This document shows positions 9,088 through 17,599 of a stretch of DNA of 64,000 nt, piece by piece. Position numbers and translations under genes: made by a program. Origin of the DNA: Paenibacillus terricola (lineage in GTDB: Bacteria > Bacillota > Bacilli > Paenibacillales > Paenibacillaceae); assembly GCF_014779765.1 (NCBI RefSeq), contig NZ_JACXZA010000001.1, positions 372,001-436,000 of the forward strand, in the 5' to 3' direction. The notes below the pieces were generated by a model. The model was not told the DNA's origin, made no database searches, and worked only from the letters and a program-made list of their open reading frames with translations. Each line of letters starts with the position of its first letter. The stretch's first letter is position 1.

Positions 9088-9111
9088 TTGACGTAAGGGA
9101 AGGAGATGCGA

Positions 9112-9474
9112 ATGCGAGATTTAAGACAGGAGATAAAGGCAAAAATCGAGAAACAACAGTTCAATTGCGAGAAAGAGCTGACGTTGTCCATCATCAGCGG
9201 CAAATGGAAGGTTGTCATCATTTATCATCTTGGGGTAGATGGGCCGTTTCGGTTCAATGCGATTCAGAAGCTGTTCCCGCGAATATCCCACAAAGTGCTG
9301 GCGAATCAGCTGCGAGAACTGGAGGAGGACGGCATCGTCCATCGTCAGGTGTATCACGAGGTCGTACCGATTCAAGTAGAATATTCGCTTACTCCGCTCG
9401 GCGAAACGCTGCTGCCGATTGTGCTCATGATGTACGACTGGGGCAAGAAGCGGATGGAGGATTTGAAGGTGTAA
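9112..9474 (+). CDS. HxlR-family transcriptional regulator
   Basis: A 120-residue winged helix regulator of the HxlR/DUF24 family, which often sense reactive aldehydes, quinones or thiol stress. The family signature is present: [15 protein letters not shown] near the N-terminus with a single conserved cysteine, then [20 protein letters not shown] and [12 protein letters not shown] for the recognition helix and wing, and [15 protein letters not shown] near the end. The cysteine near residue 22 matches the redox-sensing position of the family. The ATG at 9112 is chosen over 9106 because AAGGAG directly abuts the latter. Likely represses the divergent SDR gene. Confidence 0.9.
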   Translation: MRDLRQEIKAKIEKQQFNCEKELTLSIISGKWKVVIIYHLGVDGPFRFNAIQKLFPRISHKVLANQLRELEEDGIVHRQVYHEVVPIQVEYSLTPLGETLLPIVLMMYDWGKKRMEDLKV

Positions 9475-9480
9475 AATAAA

Positions 9481-9515
9481 ATGCCGCAGGCTCGTGCCTG
9501 CGGCATTTGTTGGTG
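9481..9515. terminator. Bidirectional terminator between HxlR and the convergent kinase gene
   Basis: ATGCCGCAGG and CCTGCGGCAT form a perfect 10-bp stem around CTCGTG. T-rich flanks occur on both strands, so it can serve both converging genes. Confidence 0.75.
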
Positions 9516-9525
9516 TTACATACTG

Positions 9526-10860
9526 CTACGCCTTCCGAGGCTGCGAGTCTGCAGGAAGCTGTACGTAGAACGATGTCTTGTCGTTCGGCACGCTCTTGGC
9601 GTAGATACGGCCTTTGGACTGCTCGACGATCGTCTTTGCAATGGCAAGGCCAAGGCCATAGCCGCCATTCTGGCGGGAGCGCGAGGCATCGACTCGGTAG
9701 AATCGGTCGAAGATTCGTGCAAGATGCTCCTGTGGGATCCCTTCCCCCGTATTGGTGACGCTCAGCAGAAGATCGTGGCCCTGCTTCTTCAAAGTCAGGC
9801 TGATGGAGCCAGAAGCATTCGTGTACTTCATGGCATTGTCGAGCAGGATGAGAATGACCTGCTTCATCTGCTCGCTGCTGCCTCTTGTGTATAAGTCCGG
9901 CACGATGTCGTAGCTGAGCTCTATATTTTTCTCGAAAATAACGGCTTCGAGCGTCAGAATAACACTTTCGACTGCCTCGCTCATATTGAAGGACGTGGAG
10001 ATGATGTTCTCGCGTGCGTCCTCCATTTGGGTCAAATAGAGAAGATCGCTCGTCAGCGTCCGCATCCGCTCGGTCTCCGACTTGATATGCTGAAGCCACT
10101 TCTCCTGCGTCCGAATGAGATCATCGCTGTTGGCCAGCAGTACATCTGCATTCGTATTAATGACCGCGAGCGGTGTGCGCAGCTCATGGGAAGCGTCAGC
10201 GATGAAACGCTGCTGCTTATCGAACGCTTCCTTGACGGGTGCAATCGAGCGATTCGCGAAATAGCGGCTTGTAAAGTAAATGACAATAAGCATGATGAGA
10301 CCAACAGCAAGGAACGTATACAACAGATTCCGAAGGAACTTGTACGAGTTCGTTACATCCAGGAACACGATGGAATATCCGTCCATTGTATTGTCCACAT
10401 TATAAGCCCACCGGTTGCCGTCCAGGGTGAAGTTGCCTCGAGTGGCGTCACTGGACGCGGCATGTTGAACGGCAAGCTTGTAGAAATCTTCGTCCATATC
10501 GTAGCGGGAGTCTGTCTTCGTTATGCTCCAATTGGCATCCGTATTGATGGAGAACGATACGGAACGTTCAGGTGGAGGACCGGACTTGACGCCACCTACA
10601 CCAGCGCCAATGCCGCCATTAGGCGCATTCAGCTCACTGCCTTGGTCCTTGGGCCAATGGTTATTGCCGCCGAACTTGCCGCCTTCGTTCATCCCGCCGG
10701 ATTTGCGATAAAATTCAGATACCTGCATCAAATCATCATTAATCGACTTATGGTTGTTCTGATAGGTAATCGTATAAATCGTCGAGAAGGCCACAATCAT
10801 GATGAGGCTAATAATCACCATGTTCACAATAAGCAGCCGGTTGCGCAGCCGATTGAACAT
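9526..10860 (-). CDS. OmpR-class sensor histidine kinase
   Basis: A 444-residue membrane kinase: membrane segment 1 (about 10-32), a roughly 140-residue outer domain rich in Gly/Pro/Asn between residues 54 and 98, membrane segment 2 (about 178-197), a HisKA domain with the phosphorylated His225 in DASHELRTPLAV, and a HATPase domain with NAMKYT, GEGIPQEHL and GGYGLGLAIAK. The start overlaps the stop of the regulator gene by one base (TAATG), so the two are translationally coupled. It is divergent from the VTC/DUF4956/carbohydrate-binding cluster and likely controls it; the signal is unknown. Confidence 0.93.
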   Translation of the reverse strand: MFNRLRNRLLIVNMVIISLIMIVAFSTIYTITYQNNHKSINDDLMQVSEFYRKSGGMNEGGKFGGNNHWPKDQGSELNAPNGGIGAGVGGVKSGPPPERSVSFSINTDANWSITKTDSRYDMDEDFYKLAVQHAASSDATRGNFTLDGNRWAYNVDNTMDGYSIVFLDVTNSYKFLRNLLYTFLAVGLIMLIVIYFTSRYFANRSIAPVKEAFDKQQRFIADASHELRTPLAVINTNADVLLANSDDLIRTQEKWLQHIKSETERMRTLTSDLLYLTQMEDARENIISTSFNMSEAVESVILTLEAVIFEKNIELSYDIVPDLYTRGSSEQMKQVILILLDNAMKYTNASGSISLTLKKQGHDLLLSVTNTGEGIPQEHLARIFDRFYRVDASRSRQNGGYGLGLAIAKTIVEQSKGRIYAKSVPNDKTSFYVQLPADSQPRKA

Positions 10861-11537
10861 TAGGAAGTCTCCTCCAGTACGTAGCCAACGCCTCGGATCG
10901 TCGAAATCCGGACCGAAGATTGCAGGAACGTCAATTTTTTGCGCAGGAATGAAATGTACACCTCTACGTTGTTATGCTCCACCTCTGAATCAAATCCCCA
11001 CAGCTTCTCAATAATGAGCTCCTTGGACGTAATCGCCGTTTTCCTCAGAACGAGCAGTTCCATCAGCTCGCATTCCTTCAGGATCAGCTTCATTTCCTTG
11101 CCGCTGCACGTCAGTTTCAGATTGGCTGTGTTGAGCTCCAGATCGCCGAACTTCAAGCTGTCGTCCGGTACAACTTCGCCTCTTCTTCTTAATACCGCCC
11201 GAATGCGAGCCAGCAGCTCGCCTGTCGAGAATGGCTTGGCCACATAATCGTCTGCCCCATAGTCGAGACCGGAGATTTTATCGTGCTCTTCGCCTTTAGC
11301 AGTCAGCAGGATGACGGGGATGGCAATGCCTTCAGTGCGAAGTTCCTTCAGTACGCTGATGCCATCCATCTTCGGCAGCATAATGTCGAGCAATACCAGA
11401 TCGTAGATGCCGCTGAGCGCGTTATCGAGTCCCGATTGACCGTCGTGGACGATATCAACGGAATAATTATTTTTCTTTAGAATTTGGGACAAGGCTTCGG
11501 CAAGGTTAACCTCATCCTCAACAATTAAAATTCGCAT
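10860..11537 (-). CDS. OmpR/PhoB-type response regulator
   Basis: A 225-residue regulator with a receiver domain (phospho-acceptor Asp51 in LVLLDIMLPKMDG, conserved Lys in YVAKPFSTGELLAR) and a C-terminal winged helix (about 125-222) ending in STIRGVGYVLEE, typical of OmpR regulators. It is the first gene of a two-gene unit with the kinase. The segment upstream carries a MITE-like repeat between this gene and the divergent VTC-domain gene. Confidence 0.94.
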   Translation of the reverse strand: MRILIVEDEVNLAEALSQILKKNNYSVDIVHDGQSGLDNALSGIYDLVLLDIMLPKMDGISVLKELRTEGIAIPVILLTAKGEEHDKISGLDYGADDYVAKPFSTGELLARIRAVLRRRGEVVPDDSLKFGDLELNTANLKLTCSGKEMKLILKECELMELLVLRKTAITSKELIIEKLWGFDSEVEHNNVEVYISFLRKKLTFLQSSVRISTIRGVGYVLEETS

Positions 11538-11612
11538 GAAATTTCCTCTTTTCTTGGTCGTGTAGCTATTTGTGTACCTATTATAAGCAGCGAACCTTTA
11601 ATCAAACTTAAC

Positions 11613-11908
11613 GAGAGGTCGTTCAAAAAGTCCGCTTTTGACCACATAAGAATTTGTTCTTTCGAGTCTCTCGAAAGAACAAATTCTTATTGGCGATAAA
11701 ACCTACCTCTAAAAGCGGTCGCTCATCTTCGAAAGGCCATGATAGAGGTTTTCTCATCACGAAGCATCATCACAAGATGTAGATTCGGCGTCGAATCTTG
11801 GATGAAGCAGAGACTTCCGGTTCTCACGTAGCACTACACTACGCTCCGATCCTCATTCCCTGCTTGCTCCAACCTTCTCGGTGCTGAAAACCGAACTTTT
11901 TGAACTTT
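11613..11908. mobile_element. MITE-like element, copy 2
   Basis: About 295 bp with the same ends as copy 1: GTTCAAAAAGTCCGCTT at 11621 and the complementary AACCGAACTTTTTGAAC ending near 11906. It has no coding capacity for a transposase. The interior differs from copy 1 and carries an extra perfect hairpin at 11646-11690. It sits between the divergent regulator and VTC-domain genes and could affect either promoter. Confidence 0.72.
11646..11690. repeat. Perfect 21-bp inverted repeat nested in MITE-like copy 2
   Basis: The arms at 11646-11666 and 11670-11690 are perfectly complementary around a three-base loop (TCT). Copy 1 of the element lacks it at the same place, while a decayed version stands alone at 1899-1944. 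It therefore looks like a separate small palindromic repeat that inserted into the larger one. Confidence 0.8.
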
Positions 11909-12023
11909 CATTTAACTGAAGTCCGCTCCAAATATTTAAGATTCGTTAAAGGTTACCGTCCTAAGATACAGTCATGAACAGGCGATGCAAGTCAAGATGC
12001 ACGAATGACAGGGGGCAACGAAG

Positions 12024-12767
12024 ATGACTATTGAAGTATTCAATCGGTACGAAAGTAAGTATCTGATGGACAGCCAGTCTTTTCAAGACATTTATAACCG
12101 GCTGCTTCAATATATGGACCTTGATGAGTACAACCAGAACAATCAGTTCTATACCATTAGCAACATTTATTACGATACACCGCAGCACTCCATTATTCGC
12201 AACAGCCTCTCCAAGCCGAAGTACCGCGAGAAGCTGAGAGTTCGGGCTTACGGTGTTCCGAAGCAGGATGCCAAGGTTTATGTGGAGTTGAAGAAAAAAG
12301 TGTATGGCCTCGTCAACAAACGAAGGACGGCAATGAAGCTGAATGAAGCGTATGAGTTCGTGCGGACGGGAGTTGCGCCGGAGTTTATGCCTTATATGAA
12401 CAAGCAGGTCATTCATGAAATTCAATATTTCCTTCAGCGTTATGAGCTGCAGCCGGCTGTGTATCTGGCGTATGACCGAATTGCGATGTTCTGCAGAGGC
12501 AATCGGGATCTACGGATTACGTTCGACACGAATATTCGTTCAAGACGGGAAGATATAAGGCTGGAGGAGGGCGATCATGGGGAAGCGCTCATGGCGCCAG
12601 GCTTGTGGCTGATGGAAGTGAAAGCCGAGAAGACGGTTCCGGTATGGCTGGCTCAGCTGCTGTCCGAGCTGCGCATGTTTCGGACGGGCTTCTCCAAATA
12701 CGGCAACGAATACCGCATGAATATACGCAATGAACAACAAATAAAGGAGCGACTTCAACTATGTTAG
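12024..12767 (+). CDS. VTC-domain protein, polyphosphate-polymerase-like
   Basis: A 247-residue protein with the VTC catalytic fold known from yeast Vtc4, which makes inorganic polyphosphate, and from bacterial homologues annotated as polyphosphate polymerase domain proteins. Supporting motifs are FNRYESKYL near the start, IYYDTPQH, KYREKLRVRAYG with the basic residues lining the tunnel, VYVELKKK, and LWLMEVKAEKTVPVWL with the family's late Glu and Lys. It has no membrane segment and overlaps the DUF4956 gene by seven bases, so it may work with that membrane protein. Known from gene neighbourhoods in Firmicutes; the reaction in this organism is inferred. Confidence 0.85.
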   Translation: MTIEVFNRYESKYLMDSQSFQDIYNRLLQYMDLDEYNQNNQFYTISNIYYDTPQHSIIRNSLSKPKYREKLRVRAYGVPKQDAKVYVELKKKVYGLVNKRRTAMKLNEAYEFVRTGVAPEFMPYMNKQVIHEIQYFLQRYELQPAVYLAYDRIAMFCRGNRDLRITFDTNIRSRREDIRLEEGDHGEALMAPGLWLMEVKAEKTVPVWLAQLLSELRMFRTGFSKYGNEYRMNIRNEQQIKERLQLC

Positions 12768-13444
12768 ATTCACTATTCTCAACAACGGCAGCATCGGTGA
12801 CGGAATTATCGCTGGGCGATGCGCTGCTGACGCTATTTCTATCCTTCGCCCTAGGCGGAATGATTAGCTTCACTTATATGAAGACGCAAGCGACCTATAC
12901 GCAAAATTTTGCGCTCACTATGATTGTGCTGCCTACGATCGTGGCTATTATCATCCTGTTAATCGGCAGTAATATCGCACGAGCGTTCAGCTTAGCGGGG
13001 GCTTTCTCCATTATCCGTTTCCGAAGTGCTCCTGGCGATCCGAAGGATATCGCATTCGTTCTATTCACGATGGCTGCCGGCCTGGCTTGCGGCGTCGGCG
13101 CTTATGGTTATGCTGTATTGTTCACTGTCGTTCTCTGCTTATTAATGTTCTTCCTTAAAGCTATTAGGTTCGGAGCGAAGACATCAACACAGAAACTGCT
13201 GAAAGTAACGATCCCGGAAAACCTCAATTATGAACGTACGTTTGATGAGATCTTTAACATCTTCAGCGTGAAATATGAACTGAAGAAAGTGAAAACGACC
13301 GAGCTGGGCAGCTTGTATGAGCTTGTGTATGCGATCACGATCGATCCGGACACGGATCAGAAAGAGTTTCTCGATGCCATTCGGGTTAGAAACGGCAATC
13401 TGGATATCTCGTTAACGATGACGCCAACCTCCATTGAATATTAA
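12761..13444 (+). CDS. DUF4956 membrane protein
   Basis: A 227-residue protein of the DUF4956 family. It has about three to four membrane segments in the first 140 residues (including LTLFLSFALGGMISFTY and LTMIVLPTIVAIIILLIG), a conserved basic/acidic loop SIIRFRSAPGDPKDIAFVLF, and a soluble C-terminal domain of about 80 residues. The family is regularly found next to VTC-domain genes, as here. AAAGGAG lies upstream of the ATG, inside the end of the preceding gene. Function unknown; a partner or transporter for the VTC product is plausible. Confidence 0.88.
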   Translation: MLDSLFSTTAASVTELSLGDALLTLFLSFALGGMISFTYMKTQATYTQNFALTMIVLPTIVAIIILLIGSNIARAFSLAGAFSIIRFRSAPGDPKDIAFVLFTMAAGLACGVGAYGYAVLFTVVLCLLMFFLKAIRFGAKTSTQKLLKVTIPENLNYERTFDEIFNIFSVKYELKKVKTTELGSLYELVYAITIDPDTDQKEFLDAIRVRNGNLDISLTMTPTSIEY

Positions 13445-13491
13445 ACAAAATCATAACTAGGCTTATTCACCAATAGAAGGGAAGAGATTCT

Positions 13492-15357
13492 ATGTTAAAC
13501 AAGAACAAAAAGAAGTTATCCAAGCTGGCAGTTATAGCACTTTGCACGGCCATGCTAGCTGCTTGCAGCAGCAATCAGACGGCTTCAACGAGTACGGGCA
13601 GCACAAGCACGAGTAACGCGGCGGCAGTAACAACCGCATCCGCTGCTGTCCAGACCGCAAGTTATGATTTGAGCGGCAAGGTGGAATACGACGAGGACGA
13701 TGCGTATACCGATTGGAATGCATCGGAAGCAACAACGATCAAGCTGAATGGTACGACTGCGACTATCGAAGGAACGGGCGCGGAAGCAGCGGGTGGGAAG
13801 ATTTCTATAACAGCAGCCGGTACGTATGTGGTGAGCGGCAAGCTGGATGAAGGGCAGATCGCAGTGAATGTTGCGGATAAAGGCGTCGTTCGATTGGTTC
13901 TGAACGGGGCGGAAATTAATTACAGCAAAAGCTCGCCGATTTACATAGAGGAGGCGGGGAAACTTATTCTGTCGCTGCCTGAAGGCACGAACAATGTCGT
14001 GTCGGACGGTGCGGAATATGAGTTCGCGGACGCTTCGACGGATGAGCCGAATGCAGCTATTTTCAGCAAAGATGATATGACGATTAACGGAACTGGCAAG
14101 CTGACGGTGCAAGCGAACTACAATAACGGAATTACGAGTAAGGATAAGCTGAAGATTACGGGCGGCACGTTCGAGATTCATGCGGCAGATGATGCGGTAA
14201 TGGGACGCGATCTGGTTGCGGTGAAGGATGGACAGTTCGTCATCGACGCGAAGGGTCATGGCATCAAAACAACGAATGATACAGAAGGAGACGAGGGCCT
14301 CATTGCGCTGGATGGCGGCAGCTACAGCATTGAATCGGGTAAAGATGGGCTGCACAGCACCGGCGGCATAGCAATTTCCAATGGCGATTACCATATTGCG
14401 GCTGGCGATGACGGCATCCATTCGGATATCGCTCTACTGATTGCAGGCGGTACGATCGACATTACGCAGAGCTACGAAGGACTTGAAGCAAGCAGCATTA
14501 CGATTGCAGGCGGAGAAACTCATGTCGCAGCAAGCGATGATGGCGTGAATGCTGCGAGCGGCAGCAGCGACACTGAAGGTACGGAAGGCGGCGGAGCGCA
14601 GGGCGGTGCACCGCAAGGAGATATGCCGCAAGATGGAGCAGCACCAGCAGATATGCCTCAGGATGGGACAGCGCCAGCAGATATGGCACAAGGCGGGGGC
14701 GGTGGATCTCGCGGCGGCGGTATGCCTGGAGGAGAAGGATCTTCGAACAACACGCTCACCATTACCGGCGGTTATCTGAGTGTGGATGCACAAGGCGACG
14801 GTCTGGATGCGAACGGCAGCATCACGATGTCAGGCGGTACGGTTGTCGTTAACGGTCCAACGATGAATGGCAATGGCGCGCTTGATTACGACAGCACCTT
14901 CAATATGACAGGCGGCGTGCTCATTGCGGCAGGAAGCTCAGGCATGGTACAGGCAGCGTCCGACAGCTCGACGCAGGCGGGAATTCTGATGACGTATCCG
15001 CAGACGCAGCAGGCAGGGACACTCATTCATCTGGAAGATGATGCTGGTAACGCGATCGCCACGTTTGCCCCTTCGAAAAACTATCAGGCGGTCTACATTA
15101 GCTCGCCGGATATGAAGAAAGATACTGCTTATACCCTTTACTCGGGCGGCACTTCGAATGGTGCCGAGACGGACGGCCTCTATGACGGCGGCGTATACAG
15201 CGGCGGAACGAAAGTCGTATCGTTCACAGCCTCCTCAACCATTACGTGGGTCAATGAATCGGGCGTAACCGAAGCTTCCAGCGGATTCGGCGGCGGATTT
15301 GGCGGAGGCGGCAGAGGTCGCGGCGGAGATCGTCAAACAACTGGAACACAATCCTAG
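13492..15357 (+). CDS. Carbohydrate-binding-domain lipoprotein with beta-helix-like repeats
   Basis: A 621-residue secreted lipoprotein. The signal peptide ends at a lipobox LAAC (cysteine near residue 25). The body has many repeats of the type 'xxITGGTxxIxAxDDGxxS' that suggest a right-handed beta-helix, as in the carbohydrate-binding domain-containing (DUF4353) family. Between residues about 365 and 415 lies a Gly/Pro/Met/Gln-rich low-complexity stretch with repeated QDGAAPADMP-like units, and the C-terminus is Gly/Arg-rich (GFGGGFGGGGRGRGGD). It follows the VTC and DUF4956 genes by 47 bases and probably belongs to the same operon. The ligand is not known. Confidence 0.85.
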   Translation: MLNKNKKKLSKLAVIALCTAMLAACSSNQTASTSTGSTSTSNAAAVTTASAAVQTASYDLSGKVEYDEDDAYTDWNASEATTIKLNGTTATIEGTGAEAAGGKISITAAGTYVVSGKLDEGQIAVNVADKGVVRLVLNGAEINYSKSSPIYIEEAGKLILSLPEGTNNVVSDGAEYEFADASTDEPNAAIFSKDDMTINGTGKLTVQANYNNGITSKDKLKITGGTFEIHAADDAVMGRDLVAVKDGQFVIDAKGHGIKTTNDTEGDEGLIALDGGSYSIESGKDGLHSTGGIAISNGDYHIAAGDDGIHSDIALLIAGGTIDITQSYEGLEASSITIAGGETHVAASDDGVNAASGSSDTEGTEGGGAQGGAPQGDMPQDGAAPADMPQDGTAPADMAQGGGGGSRGGGMPGGEGSSNNTLTITGGYLSVDAQGDGLDANGSITMSGGTVVVNGPTMNGNGALDYDSTFNMTGGVLIAAGSSGMVQAASDSSTQAGILMTYPQTQQAGTLIHLEDDAGNAIATFAPSKNYQAVYISSPDMKKDTAYTLYSGGTSNGAETDGLYDGGVYSGGTKVVSFTASSTITWVNESGVTEASSGFGGGFGGGGRGRGGDRQTTGTQS

Positions 15358-15432
15358 ATTCCTACCATATGCTTCCTTCCTATGATAGAATGATAGAGCA
15401 ATCTATTTCTATCATTTGGAAGGGGCATATTT

Positions 15433-17049
15433 GTGCATAAGTGGAAGTTGTTCTCGATGAAACGCTTATCGGTTGTTCTGCTTGCAGCAGTCGTCGTTAT
15501 TATCGCAGGCTGCCAGGCCGTCTCCGGCATCGATCTGAACCGTGTGCTGTTGAACAGCCTGAAGGTGCAGACGATGGAAAGCAAGAGTTCGATTTCGTTC
15601 CAGCTGCTTCGTAATGAAACGGCGGACATCGAAGATGATTTTTCGGATGAATCCGATGAGCTGCTATCGCTCTTATCGAATATGACGCTGCAAGTCGATG
15701 AGGCGAAGCAGCAGGATAGCGAACATATGTCGATGAAAGGAGCCCTGAAGTTCGACGATCTGTCGATCGGTTATTCGCTTATCGTTGATGGTGATACTGC
15801 ACTGATGACGATAGAGGGTGCCAGCCGTCCGTTCCTGTTTGATATGACGGGAGAGGATATTATGGACTCCTACCTATATGGCACGGAGGTGGAAGACTTA
15901 GGCCCGGATACGGCTGCTGCCTCTTGGTCTGATGAGCCATCGCTGATGGATTTCGGATACAAGGTGCTGGACCAGGTTGGCGGTTACTTCATCGATAAAA
16001 TGCCGAATCCAAAGGACTTGTCGGTTGATCCGCTCGTAACGGAGAAGGTTAATGGGGAGTCGCTAACGCTTGCGCATTTGAATGTGAAGCTTGATGCTGT
16101 GCAGGCGTGGGGATGGGTTCAATCGTACCTGGATGCGCTGACGAGTGATCGCGAAGGCCTGCGTACGATGATGAAAGGGGTCGTTGACCTTGTTCTCGCC
16201 GATCCTGTGCTGCGGGAAACTATCGCGCTGGACGAGAATGGCGAGGTATACGAGCCAACGGCAGAGGAAATTGATACAACCGTTGATGAGATGATTGATG
16301 AACTGACTCAGCTGAACCAGTCCATGGCTGAGTTGGCGAAGGAAGACGAATTCAGCGATATCATTAATAAAAACAGCAGCGTAAAAGCGGATGTGTATGT
16401 GGATGCGAAGCTTGATATTCGCAAGCTGTCGCTGGAAGCATCATATAAGCCAGATCCAAGCATGATGGATGAAGAAGAAATGCCGTTTGAAGGCTTTGTA
16501 CTTCGCTTCAACCAAGAGCGCTGGAATGTGAATGGCGATGTTGTCGCAGACAAAGTGTCGGATAAGCAGAAGCAATCGGCGATCTCGCTGGATACGCTGG
16601 AGAGCCAGCAAGGTTACCAAACGCTTCGCCTGTTTAATCCAACATCGGATGCCTACTCCCTGCTGCGCAACAAGCTCCACATCGGCAAGCAGACAGCAGT
16701 ATGGTCCGTATGGGATGATGACTCACCAGTCATTGTGACAGCCTCGGGCGTAACCATTATTCCGCTTCGCGACGCTGCGACGCAGTTTGGATTGAATCTG
16801 TCGGTTGAACGCGACGGCATTCACCTGTTTGACCCGGCAACGAACGCTTCATTGAAAGTGAACAAGGGAAGCAAGAAAGCGATCGTGAATGGTAAAGCAG
16901 TCAACTGGTCGTATCCTGTTACAGTCGTTGACGGCATTACTTATGTGCCGGCTCGTGATTTTGCTAAAGCATTTGGTGCATCTGTGAAGTGGTATACTTA
17001 CGGTGATAACATCAAATATAGTTTTACAATCGAACGCGAAGTCGGATAA
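15433..17049 (+). CDS. Lipoprotein with C-terminal copper-amine-oxidase-like (stalk) domain
   Basis: A 538-residue secreted lipoprotein. The N-terminus has a hydrophobic signal with lipobox IAGC (cysteine near residue 27). The long middle part is acidic and has no family I recognise. The last 110 residues form a copper amine oxidase N-terminal-like 'stalk' domain, with GVTIIPLRDAATQFGLNL, KAIVNGKAVNWSYPV and GITYVPARDFAKAFGASVKW. This domain is abundant in surface proteins of Paenibacillus and is not an enzyme by itself. The GTG at 15433 is taken because AAGGGG is about eight bases upstream; ATG at 15457 is possible. May be wall-associated. Confidence 0.8.
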   Translation: MHKWKLFSMKRLSVVLLAAVVVIIAGCQAVSGIDLNRVLLNSLKVQTMESKSSISFQLLRNETADIEDDFSDESDELLSLLSNMTLQVDEAKQQDSEHMSMKGALKFDDLSIGYSLIVDGDTALMTIEGASRPFLFDMTGEDIMDSYLYGTEVEDLGPDTAAASWSDEPSLMDFGYKVLDQVGGYFIDKMPNPKDLSVDPLVTEKVNGESLTLAHLNVKLDAVQAWGWVQSYLDALTSDREGLRTMMKGVVDLVLADPVLRETIALDENGEVYEPTAEEIDTTVDEMIDELTQLNQSMAELAKEDEFSDIINKNSSVKADVYVDAKLDIRKLSLEASYKPDPSMMDEEEMPFEGFVLRFNQERWNVNGDVVADKVSDKQKQSAISLDTLESQQGYQTLRLFNPTSDAYSLLRNKLHIGKQTAVWSVWDDDSPVIVTASGVTIIPLRDAATQFGLNLSVERDGIHLFDPATNASLKVNKGSKKAIVNGKAVNWSYPVTVVDGITYVPARDFAKAFGASVKWYTYGDNIKYSFTIEREVG

Positions 17050-17093
17050 ACTTAAGGACATATTCGAATTATGTTTTGTAGGAGGACAACGCC

Positions 17094-17438
17094 ATGCACA
17101 TGATTACAACCGATGAAGCATTCCGCGAAGCCGTTGCAGGCGAACTTACCGTAGCCGTGTTCAAGACGACATGGTGCGGGGACTGTCACTTCATCGATCC
17201 ATTCATGCCTGATGTCGAGCAAGCCTATGCGGGCCGCATCAAGTTCGTACAGATCGATCGTGACGATCTTCCTGACCTGTGCAGCGAGCTTAACATCCTT
17301 GGCATACCAAGCTTTATTGCCTTCAAGAATGGCCAAGAGCTTGTCCGCTTCGTCAGCAAGCTGCGCAAGACGCGCGACGAGATCGAGCAATTCCTCGACC
17401 GCGCCGTATCCGTCGCATCAGCATTGCCACAAGCGTAA
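17094..17438 (+). CDS. Thioredoxin-family protein with a WCGDC active site
   Basis: A 114-residue thioredoxin-fold protein. The active site reads TTWCGDCHFI instead of the usual WCGPC; the conserved cis-proline is in GIPSFIAFKNG. The family includes B. subtilis YdfQ-like proteins and may reduce or sense cytoplasmic disulfides; the aspartate between the cysteines should shift the redox potential. AGGAGG is eight bases upstream of the ATG. It is followed by an intrinsic terminator. Confidence 0.88.
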   Translation: MHMITTDEAFREAVAGELTVAVFKTTWCGDCHFIDPFMPDVEQAYAGRIKFVQIDRDDLPDLCSELNILGIPSFIAFKNGQELVRFVSKLRKTRDEIEQFLDRAVSVASALPQA

Positions 17439-17461
17439 CCTTATTATCTTTCTTCTCTCGA

Positions 17462-17515
17462 AAGTCCGTGCCGAACCAAGGCTCCATGCCTTGTCTCCGG
17501 CACGGACTTTTTATA
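17462..17515 (+). terminator. Intrinsic terminator after the thioredoxin gene
   Basis: AAGTCCGTGCCG and CGGCACGGACTT form a 12-bp stem with an inner loop, followed by TTTTTAT. Confidence 0.85.
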
Positions 17516-17599
17516 TTTTCAACAATTAACACGCACAATAAATAAGACACTCCAGAACAGCTCAGGGAAAGTAGTCCTTTGGCATCCCTCGTAGAGGGA

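Noticed and set aside
10027-10863. Plus-strand open frame opposite the OmpR-class kinase
   Set aside because: The minus-strand kinase has all expected motifs; the opposite frame has none.
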